A stretch of 5,256 nt of DNA. It comes from Gammaproteobacteria bacterium. GTDB lineage: Bacteria > Pseudomonadota > Gammaproteobacteria > Pseudomonadales > Azotimanducaceae. Of the stretch, positions 1-4,480 are shown in pieces. The stretch spans positions 1 to 5,256 of the forward strand of contig JABIVN010000462.1 in NCBI GenBank assembly GCA_018667205.1, in the 5' to 3' direction. Made by a program: the position numbers and the translations under genes. Position 1 is the first letter of the stretch; the number at the start of each line of letters is the position of its first letter. The notes beneath the pieces were generated by a model. The model made no database searches. It saw only the letters and a program-made list of their open reading frames with translations, and was not told the DNA's origin.

Positions 1-2
1 AT

Positions 3-265
3 CAACTACTGACACAATACTTTAAAAAAGCGCGCAGCAACTTCGATATTCCTACAAATTTAGGGATGCTAACTTTCAAAAAGCCGTCTGGAAATCACTT
101 TACAGCATACCTTACGGCGAACTGCGCACCTAAGCAGATATCGCCCGCGAGGGTAAACCCCCGAAGGCGTTGCGCGCAGTCCGCGCCGCAAATGGACGCA
201 ATCCAATTTCCATCATTGCGCCGTGCCGCCCGGTTATTGACCGTTTTGCCTAAAGCACCTTGTAA
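3..265 (+). pseudogene. ogt: Broken ogt-type O6-methylguanine-DNA methyltransferase
   Basis: An intact copy would repair O6-alkylguanine by moving the alkyl group to its own active-site cysteine. Translation from position 3 gives a recognisable N-terminal piece (QLLTQYFKKARSNFDIP). At about 72-74 the frame changes by one base, consistent with a 1-nt deletion. The second frame then reads FQKAVWKSLYSIPYGELRT, a stop at 131-133 where the family usually has Tyr, ADIAREGKPPKALRAV, and AANGRNPISII followed by PCRPVID at 221-241. The family signature is PCHRVIG, so the catalytic Cys (224-226) survives, but the His and Arg after it are Arg and Pro. More in-frame stops fall at 251 and 263. The AANGxNPISI block fits Ogt better than the Ada C-terminal domain. 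The 5' part lies outside the window. Open frames on either strand over this stretch are shadows of the dead gene. The 3' limit is approximate; I cannot align the family's C-terminal GGLxRKxxLL segment. Confidence 0.5.
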
Positions 266-362
266 AGTCGCCGCTTTGCGCACTTTTATACCCAGCTTCC
301 CACTCTCCCTCGTAAACTGATCCGTTTGGATAAACGCGTTTACCGAAACCGTGAGGTTCGGA

Positions 363-398
363 ATCTCGCTGCTCGCCTTCATCTCACTGCTCGCCCTC
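363..398. repeat. 18-bp tandem duplication (2 copies)
   Basis: Two adjacent 18-bp units, 363-380 (atctcgctgctcgccttc) and 381-398 (atctcactgctcgccctc), match at 16 of 18 positions. They lie just downstream of the ogt remnant in sequence with no recognisable gene. They look like slippage or local duplication; I see no function. Confidence 0.5.
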
Positions 399-439
399 AT
401 AGGTCGAATCTTTATCTTATTTCATGTGATCTCTATCCT

Positions 440-760
440 CTAAACGGCTATAGAAACCTCACAATCTTCAATCAGTAAACGCGGTTTGTTGGAAAAGCAG
501 CGTAAGCTCGTCGCATCTCGGGCAGTAAAGGAACCTTGGTCTTCAGGTTCCTTTACTGCCGGTTTCTCAATAGGCTGCTCCTTCACCATTCTCTTCTCAA
601 GAGGCTTTAAGGATAGGAGTTTAGGTTTAGGGAAGAACCAATACCATCTCTTAGGTAGCAAGCCTTGAGGTCGTTCCTGCAGTGGCTCAAGAATCTTAAT
701 GTCAACGATAGGTTCGGTAACTATCACTCGTACGGGTTCTGGATCGGTTAAAAGTGGCAC
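440..760 (-). CDS. Doubtful Pro/Glu/Lys-rich hypothetical ORF or gene fragment
   Basis: A 106-residue open frame starting at a GTG with no clear ribosome binding site. The frame stays open upstream to about 895, antisense to the istB remnant, but contains no better start. The middle is rich in Pro, Glu and Lys and has a 9-residue near-repeat, PLEKRMVKE then PIEKPAVKE. Shared residues Lys, Val and Glu in the two copies use different third bases (aag/aaa, gtg/gta, gag/gaa), a weak hint of past selection as protein. Against it, the frame runs straight through a perfect hairpin (521-560), and the last 30 or so residues look like random translation. I recognise no family. It may be the remaining part of a Pro-rich envelope protein, or simply chance. 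Confidence is low. Confidence 0.5.
   Translation of the reverse strand: MPLLTDPEPVRVIVTEPIVDIKILEPLQERPQGLLPKRWYWFFPKPKLLSLKPLEKRMVKEQPIEKPAVKEPEDQGSFTARDATSLRCFSNKPRLLIEDCEVSIAV
521..560. repeat. Perfect inverted repeat, 16-bp stem with 8-nt loop
   Basis: The arm 521-536 (ggcagtaaaggaacct) is the exact reverse complement of 545-560, around the loop tggtcttc (537-544). This is long enough to act as a strong RNA hairpin or DNA cruciform. Neither side is followed by a T-run, so it is not a standard intrinsic terminator. It could be a REP-like element or a U-less, possibly bidirectional, terminator. It matches the 4346-4381 hairpin in architecture but not in sequence. Confidence 0.5.
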
Positions 761-789
761 GTGGTCTGCATCGTCAGATACGTCTGAAT

Positions 790-983
790 CACGGTTCCGA
801 ACTGATCGCTGGAGTATTTGTTGATTGGTGTGCTGATAATGAGATCGAACTGGCTTATTTCCAGCTCCGACCGTCGCTGCAATCGACAGGTTAGTTCACG
901 ACGCGACAGTTATAGAAATGCAGGACGAAAGCTTTCGTAAGGCAACATCAATGAAAATGAGAGAGAAACAAAAGAGTTCTTAA
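790..983 (+). pseudogene. istB: Decayed 3' end of IS21-family istB
   Basis: IstB is the AAA+ ATPase helper of IS21-family transposases. Frame 3 from about 852 reads GLFPAPTVAAIDRLVHDA and then TVIEMQDESFRKATSMKMRE before a stop at 981-983. This resembles the C-terminal part of the longer IstB type (VAAIDRLVHHATIxEMNxESYRRR). Just upstream, in another frame (about 830-860), LIMRSNWLIS resembles the sensor-I strand (LITSNxxFSEW), and DRWS near 803-814 resembles the DRYE before it. The parts lie in different frames, a stop falls at 840-842 and the rest of istB and all of istA are missing, so the element is dead. Downstream, ggccacagtaattgacgcgg (1001-1020) recalls the subterminal sequence of some IS21 right ends. 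I found no matching left end. The upstream limit is approximate. Confidence 0.5.
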
Positions 984-1114
984 TAGAAAATCAGACAAAC
1001 CGGCCACAGTAATTGACGCGGATAGGCGCATTGCCTAGCGGGTTTGTTTAATCAGGAAATGATAGTGTGTACGATCCATCTTTAGTCGTTTCTTCAAACA
1101 AGTAGATAAAGCTC
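984..1114. other. IS-end-like sequence and leader of the DUF1295 gene
   Basis: This stretch joins the istB remnant to the DUF1295 gene. It holds the possible IS21 right-end sequence near 1001-1020 and a small hairpin, taggc-gcatt-gccta (1023-1037). A TTGACG at 1013-1018 resembles a -35 box, but nothing close to TATAAT lies 17 bp downstream (tagcgg at 1036-1041). If the IS supplies an outward promoter for the next gene, the sequence supports it only weakly. No strong Shine-Dalgarno precedes the ATG at 1115. Confidence 0.5.
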
Positions 1115-2041
1115 ATGAAGTATTTTAAATCCCTGTTGCCCTTCATTGCGGGTTGGGCCTTGTTGCTCGTCACAGACAGCTTTGCCGTGATCAGTTTATA
1201 CAATGGATTGCTGCAATTGGCTTTGTTTGGCGTTGTCGTGGGTATTCCCATTTGGATGACGGGACGGATGTCTTATGTGGATATTGGCTGGCCGTTAGGT
1301 CTAATCGTCATTGGTGGTTTAACTTGGGTGCTGAGTGATGGTCAATCCTGGCGCGTCGCATTGGTAAGTGTGGCTTACATCTTTGTAGGAAGTCGTATGG
1401 GCTTTGGTGCGTTGAAGTTGTGGTCGATGGGACGACTTAAGCAGGAATTCCCTCGTTATGAATATCAAAAACAGCGGTGGGTAGCGGCAGGTAAAACTAA
1501 CGTGCCTTTAGCTATGCAGGTTGATGCGCTTTGGCAGGGATTGGCGAATGCGTCTTTTCTAGCAATGCCCGCCTTTATTATTGCCTCTAACTCAAGTGAA
1601 CATATCCACATTCTAGAGGTCGTTGGCGTTCTGGTCTGGGGAAGCGCCTTCGCTATGGAATCGATTGCTGACTTTCAAAAGCTCGCCTTCTTGCAAACCA
1701 TGAAAAAAGCCGGCGAACGAAATAGAGTTTGTAATGTAGGACTATGGAAACACACGCGGCATCCTAACTACTTTGCCGAGTGGATGGTGTGGAATGGGTT
1801 GATCATTGCCGCCGTTCCATCATTTCTGAATTTGTATGGTGCGGAGTCTCTGATCACTTGGCTATTGCTTGGGATCGGGTTGCTGTTTGCTTCTTGGAAA
1901 ATGTACAGCACGCTTGTGTTTGATACTGGTGCAGAACCTTCGGAATACTACTCCGTTCAGAAACGCCCTGATTACAAAACCTATCAGCAAACGACAAATA
2001 TGTTTTTTCCGGGTCCTAACAAGACGTTGGATAAGCCATAG
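1115..2041 (+). CDS. DUF1295 / steroid 5-alpha-reductase-like membrane protein
   Basis: A 308-residue polytopic inner-membrane protein of the DUF1295 family, related to the C-terminal domain of 3-oxo-5-alpha-steroid 4-dehydrogenases and to isoprenylcysteine methyltransferase-like proteins. Hydrophobic segments lie at roughly 8-22, 30-49, 60-73, 80-92, 147-157, 167-181, 214-226 and 244-260. Family landmarks are YVDIGWPLG (54-62), ESIADFQKLAF (182-192), the cofactor-region motif GLWKHTRHPNYFAEWMVWNG (199-218) and the terminal block KRPDYKTY (283-290). Length is typical and no lesion is visible. The family is presumed to bind NADPH and reduce a double bond in a lipid or steroid-like substrate, but the substrate cannot be read from sequence. 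The ATG at 1115 is chosen because it precedes the first membrane segment; its ribosome binding site is weak. It stands alone, beginning 131 bp after the istB remnant, with no terminator-like hairpin and T-run directly after its stop. Confidence 0.5.
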   Translation: MKYFKSLLPFIAGWALLLVTDSFAVISLYNGLLQLALFGVVVGIPIWMTGRMSYVDIGWPLGLIVIGGLTWVLSDGQSWRVALVSVAYIFVGSRMGFGALKLWSMGRLKQEFPRYEYQKQRWVAAGKTNVPLAMQVDALWQGLANASFLAMPAFIIASNSSEHIHILEVVGVLVWGSAFAMESIADFQKLAFLQTMKKAGERNRVCNVGLWKHTRHPNYFAEWMVWNGLIIAAVPSFLNLYGAESLITWLLLGIGLLFASWKMYSTLVFDTGAEPSEYYSVQKRPDYKTYQQTTNMFFPGPNKTLDKP

Positions 2042-2452
2042 CGGTACGCTCAGCAAAATTTAATACGGCGCGAATTACAGCCTAACGCCAATACTGTAAC
2101 CGTATAAGTCATGAAGAATAAAAAAGTCGTGGATATAGAAAGAATTAGCCACATTTCTGCTTCATCAGCCAAGGACATGATCCCTCTGAAAGTGAGTCTA
2201 GTTCCAGTTCCCGATAAACACCTGGTGTCGCAAGCCCGAGACTTTTAGTCCACATCGGTTCCTCCTGATTAGAGAAACCCTGACATAGCAACTGGTCCAA
2301 TTATGACAGAGTTAGCCACACTGTCTAACTGCCTCATTGTCGCATTTTTTTCATTGGGTAAAACGGGGGCTCGCTCTCAATAAAATGGTCGTGGTGATCT
2401 AAAAGGCAGGCATCAGTCGTAATACTCAGTATTCACCAAAAACTGGAAGAAA
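2042..2452. other. Intergenic spacer without a convincing gene
   Basis: The 411-bp gap holds a 45-codon open frame at 2111-2248 (+; begins MKNKKVVDIERIS) with no Shine-Dalgarno and no recognisable family; I do not call it a gene. An inverted repeat ttacag (2075-2080) / ctgtaa (2094-2099) lies just after the DUF1295 stop with no T-run. A T-run occurs at 2344-2350, preceded by a weak agttag/ctaact pair around 2311-2331 that makes a poor terminator. A short palindrome aatac-tca-gtatt (2421-2433) sits about 20 bp upstream of the peroxidase start and could be an operator half-site pair, but nothing proves it. Confidence 0.5.
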
Positions 2453-2986
2453 ATGAAGAGAATAATAGGAATGTTCTTAATACTGGCCACGTCCTTGTCA
2501 TTTGCTGATGACTGTCCGGAGGTGCTCGATTTCAGTGCGCCACGTTTGCGGGCTAGCGAAAACGTTGAGTTCTGTAAGGCTTTCGCCGGCAAAGCACTAC
2601 TTGTGGTTAATACCGCCAGCCGATGTGGTTTCACTCCCCAATTTAAGGAACTTGAGGCGTTGTACCAAGAGTATAAAGACGAAGGGCTTGCAATTGTTGG
2701 GTTCCCGTCGAATGATTTTCGGCAGGAATATGGGGACGAGGAAAAGACGGCAGAAGTCTGTTACGTCAATTACGGGGTAACTTTTGACATGGTGGCGGAG
2801 AGTTCCGTGACCGGCTCAACCGCGAATGAATTCTTTCAGCGCCTGCGGAAGCAGACAGGAGAATCGCCAAGCTGGAATTTTAATAAGTTTCTAGTGTCAC
2901 CCGACGGAAGCCGGGTCCAATATTTTAGCGCAGGTGTGCGCCCTAGAAATGGGGAATTAGAAAAAGCGGTCCGCGCTATGCTGTAA
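2453..2986 (+). CDS. Exported Cys-type glutathione peroxidase family protein
   Basis: A 177-residue thioredoxin-fold peroxidase. A short signal peptide (KR at 2-3, hydrophobic core about 4-17, likely cleavage after SFA, residue 18) suggests a periplasmic location. The peroxidatic residue is Cys58 in NTASRCGFTPQF; it is encoded as cysteine, not selenocysteine. Trp141 and Asn142 (WNFNKF) of the catalytic tetrad are present, and Cys103 in CYVNYGVTF matches the resolving Cys of thioredoxin-dependent members. The tetrad Gln, normally in FPxNQF, is replaced by Asp88 (FPSNDF). Extra cysteines occur at 21 and 41. Retained Cys58/Cys103 suggests reduction by a thioredoxin-like partner rather than glutathione; substrates would be hydrogen or lipid peroxides (inference). 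A GGAAGA at 2445-2450 precedes the ATG by only 2 nt. An alternative Met7 start would remove the basic N-region of the signal peptide, so 2453 is preferred. It appears monocistronic. Confidence 0.5.
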   Translation: MKRIIGMFLILATSLSFADDCPEVLDFSAPRLRASENVEFCKAFAGKALLVVNTASRCGFTPQFKELEALYQEYKDEGLAIVGFPSNDFRQEYGDEEKTAEVCYVNYGVTFDMVAESSVTGSTANEFFQRLRKQTGESPSWNFNKFLVSPDGSRVQYFSAGVRPRNGELEKAVRAML

Positions 2987-3039
2987 AAATCGCCAGAGAT
3001 GGTGCGCGGGTTTAGCTCAGGAGAAGAGAGTCCGGCCCG

Positions 3040-3064
3040 CTAGCATTTCCGGCCCAGCAGCACC
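3040..3064 (+). repeat. Dispersed 25-bp repeat, copy 1
   Basis: Positions 3040-3064 begin ctagcatttccggcccagca and match 3462-3486 at 22 of 25 bases without gaps. A shorter relative lies at 3216-3232; its first ten bases, cccgctagca, are identical to 3036-3045. The copies share orientation but not spacing. Function is unknown. Confidence 0.5.
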
Positions 3065-3143
3065 TCAAGGCACCCCTACTCCCACTCAACAGAAATGGCC
3101 CTCCTGAGGAGCAGGTATTACTGGTTTGGACGGGCTTTTAACA

Positions 3144-3217
3144 GGTCTCACGGTTACCGGCGTTTGATGTGCATGATCTGGTAAAAGCTGGAAGCCACGC
3201 GAGTAAACAATGAGACC
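3144..3217. repeat. Imperfect inverted repeat (possible structured element)
   Basis: ggtctca at 3144-3150 is the exact reverse complement of tgagacc at 3211-3217. Pairing continues inward with a few bulges (gttac against gtaaac, cggcgt against acgcg), giving a stem of about 20 positions of which roughly 15 pair. The loop is about 30-35 nt. The downstream arm abuts the shorter copy of the dispersed repeat. It could be a folded RNA, a cruciform or a tiny mobile-repeat remnant. It does not show the core-site pattern of an integron attC. Confidence 0.5.
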
Positions 3218-3243
3218 CGCTAGCAATTCGCCAATTAGGCTCA

Positions 3244-3280
3244 CTATAGAAGACCTATAGAGGACCTATAGAAGACCTAT
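3244..3280 (+). repeat. 11-bp tandem repeat, about 3.4 copies
   Basis: The unit CTATAGAAGAC occurs at 3244-3254, CTATAGAGGAC at 3255-3265, CTATAGAAGAC at 3266-3276, with a partial CTAT at 3277-3280. Each unit contains the palindrome CTATAG. It directly follows and overlaps a T7-promoter-like string (3232-3249). No gene depends on it visibly. Confidence 0.5.
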
Positions 3281-3461
3281 CGCCAGACCGCGAGGAGCCG
3301 CTTGATATGTTCCGGCACATCGAGACGCGGAAATTGTGGAAAGCGTCGGAGAGTTCTTCCCATTCGGACATGTTTCTAATCAGATAGATTGATCAGAAGC
3401 AGTTATCAGCGCGGGTCCTTGCCCTCAAAGCGTAAACGGAATTTCCATACCACCTAACCAA

Positions 3462-3486
3462 CTAGCATTCTCGGCCCAGCCGCACC
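3462..3486 (+). repeat. Dispersed 25-bp repeat, copy 2
   Basis: The stretch begins ctagcattctcggcccagcc and differs from copy 1 (3040-3064) at three positions (9, 10 and 20 of the unit). It lies 422 bp downstream of copy 1 in the same orientation. Flanking sequence is C-rich in both places but does not align convincingly. Confidence 0.5.
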
Positions 3487-3621
3487 CCACCCGCCTCCTA
3501 TCTACGCTATGTAATCCCGGCTCATTTTCTGCCTGACAAAGCTTGGAAAGTATCCTCAATACTTCTTCAAATCATCCTGCCAATCCCTCGGCGTCGGACT
3601 ATGCTGAATCTAACGATTTTA

Positions 3622-4179
3622 TTAGCGCGCCCTTGCTAATTTGAGACGACAAACCAAAGGTACCTGCTGGCAACTTAACGGATCCGGGCGACAGAAATCT
3701 GACACCGAGTCTGAGGCAACCTCGTGAAAATACAGCGCTAAACTCATGAACCAATTTCGTAGTCGCATCGCCTCTGCCCCCGAGAACGCCACTCCGGCCT
3801 CGATCGACTGATTTAACCCGTCTTTAGACAAATTGGCCAACCCCAGGTAGGCCACCTTTTCATCCGCAACCACAACCTTGCCGTGTACCTGCGGCCGAAC
3901 CCCTGAAGACAGCACATTGGGTGCCAGATGCTCAACCGTTGCACCAGCTTGCATCATGAATTGGCGAAAAGCGGCAACACCTTGACAATCATCCGCTTTC
4001 GTCTCCCCCGGTCGCGGCGTCGTAAGCGTAATGTTAAGTCCTGACCTACTCTTTCCAGACTTCCTACGTTTGATGACATCCAAATCCAGAATGCTCCAGG
4101 AAGGCATCACGACAACCAACTCGTTTTGTGCACCATCAATCAGATCAGCAACATAGCTCACCAAGCGCAGCCAATACAA
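3622..4179 (-). CDS. Single-HKD phospholipase D-like protein, start unresolved
   Basis: The protein carries one complete PLD catalytic motif: His99, Lys101, Asp106, Gly113 and Asn116 in VHGKVVVADEKVAYLGLANL. The stretch LVSYVADLIDGAQNELVVVM (7-26) is the usual helix-strand opening of the fold. The family cleaves phosphodiester bonds, in phospholipids or nucleic acids; single-HKD members such as Nuc normally dimerise to complete the site. The segment after the motif (LSKDGLNQSIEAGV) resembles DISARM DrmC-like proteins, but no DISARM genes are in the window. No signal peptide or membrane anchor is clear. The 185-residue version begins at TTG with no Shine-Dalgarno. The frame is open upstream to 4245 without ATG or GTG, then meets TAA at 4246-4248; an in-frame ATG at 4270-4272 lies beyond that stop. 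A 5' truncation is therefore likely, or an odd start. The last 35 or so residues look non-conserved. Confidence 0.5.
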   Translation of the reverse strand: MYWLRLVSYVADLIDGAQNELVVVMPSWSILDLDVIKRRKSGKSRSGLNITLTTPRPGETKADDCQGVAAFRQFMMQAGATVEHLAPNVLSSGVRPQVHGKVVVADEKVAYLGLANLSKDGLNQSIEAGVAFSGAEAMRLRNWFMSLALYFHEVASDSVSDFCRPDPLSCQQVPLVCRLKLARAR

Positions 4180-4192
4180 GTTACTGATCTGA

Positions 4193-4215
4193 GAGAAGAG
4201 AAGAGAAGAGAAGAG
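4193..4215 (-). repeat. Pentanucleotide tract (CTCTT on the - strand), about 4.6 copies
   Basis: On the + strand GAGAA repeats at 4193-4197, 4198-4202, 4203-4207 and 4208-4212, plus GAG. On the - strand this is CTCTT, lying 14 bp upstream of the TTG start of the PLD-like gene and inside the open frame that precedes it. A unit of five is not a multiple of three, so copy-number change would shift any frame read through it. CTCTT is also the repeat unit that controls phase variation of Neisseria opa genes; that parallel is known biology, its relevance here is inference. Confidence 0.5.
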
Positions 4216-4265
4216 GATAGTGTTACTGGTGATGTTGATTCTAATTTATGCCACCGTGGCGTGGT

Positions 4266-4289
4266 AAGCCATTGATTGGTTAATGGCTT
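4266..4289. repeat. Inverted repeat, 8-bp stem with 8-nt loop
   Basis: aagccatt (4266-4273) pairs exactly with aatggctt (4282-4289) around gattggtt. It sits in the spacer between the two - strand genes. No convincing T-run follows on either strand, so a terminator role is uncertain. Confidence 0.5.
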
Positions 4290-4316
4290 TGCTCTGATCA
4301 ATGAGGAACCTCAATG

Positions 4317-4349
4317 ACAATACACAATACACAATACACAATACACAAT
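4317..4349 (+). repeat. Heptanucleotide tandem (ACAATAC), about 4.7 copies
   Basis: Four perfect ACAATAC units run 4317-4344, followed by ACAAT at 4345-4349. The final partial unit supplies the first four bases (caat) of the left arm of the hairpin at 4346-4381, so tandem and hairpin are physically fused. There is no coding context. Confidence 0.5.
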
Positions 4350-4381
4350 GCAGAAGCCCGGAACGCAGGGCTTCTGCATTG
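4346..4381. repeat. Perfect inverted repeat, 14-bp stem with 8-nt loop
   Basis: caatgcagaagccc (4346-4359) is the exact reverse complement of gggcttctgcattg (4368-4381), around the loop ggaacgca. It lies 99 bp past the DUF3604 stop in that gene's direction of transcription and could end or stabilise its transcript. No U-run follows on the - strand, where the sequence instead continues into TGTATTG repeats. A REP-like mobile palindrome is the alternative. Confidence 0.5.
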
Positions 4382-4480
4382 CCCGAGGCAGTCATTGAGA
4401 AAGCATTGATGCTTGCTCTCGAATTTAATCAAAGGTTACCCACGGTAACTCTGACGATTTCTTTCTCAACCCATCACGCC
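4382..4480. other. 3' flank of the DUF3604 gene with small hairpins
   Basis: The stretch contains aagcat-tg-atgctt (4401-4414), whose stem is extended by gaga/tctc with a two-base bulge, and gttacc-cac-ggtaac (4435-4449). Both lie just downstream of the DUF3604 stop on the - strand and may shape the end of its mRNA. Neither has a U-tail. No gene is apparent. Confidence 0.5.

Larger units (their letters stand above)
2987..3621. other. Repeat-bearing intergenic region without a gene
   Basis: About 635 bp between the peroxidase and PLD-like genes, which converge on it. I find no open frame with a recognisable product. The stretch carries a dispersed 25-bp repeat, an 11-bp tandem and a long imperfect inverted repeat (listed separately). 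It also has a short palindrome ctcc-tga-ggag (3101-3111) and a small hairpin aagtat-cctca-atactt (3548-3564). The latter lies 58 bp past the PLD-like stop on the - strand and is at best a weak terminator, since no clear U-run follows. Gene decay or a collection of small repeats are both possible. Confidence 0.5.

Noticed and set aside
95..400. Open frame of 101 codons on the - strand, and an 84-codon frame on the + strand (66-320)
   Set aside because: Both overlie the ogt remnant in wrong frames and have no recognisable family features.
925..938. Perfect 14-bp palindrome ACGAAAGCTTTCGT
   Set aside because: It falls inside the istB remnant coding sequence, and one such palindrome is not surprising in about 5 kb.
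2111..2248. 45-codon ORF in the DUF1295-peroxidase spacer
   Set aside because: No ribosome binding site, no family resemblance, and length well within chance expectation.
2453..2986. Selenoprotein glutathione peroxidase
   Set aside because: The peroxidatic codon is tgt (Cys) and there is no in-frame TGA.
3001..3520. Possible CRISPR or integron cassette array suggested by repeats
   Set aside because: The repeats are few, unevenly spaced and diverged, and no attC core-site pairs, integrase or cas gene is present.
3622..4179. DISARM defence system, from the DrmC-like look of the PLD protein
   Set aside because: Only a short motif region is similar; no methylase, helicase or DrmB-like gene is in the window.
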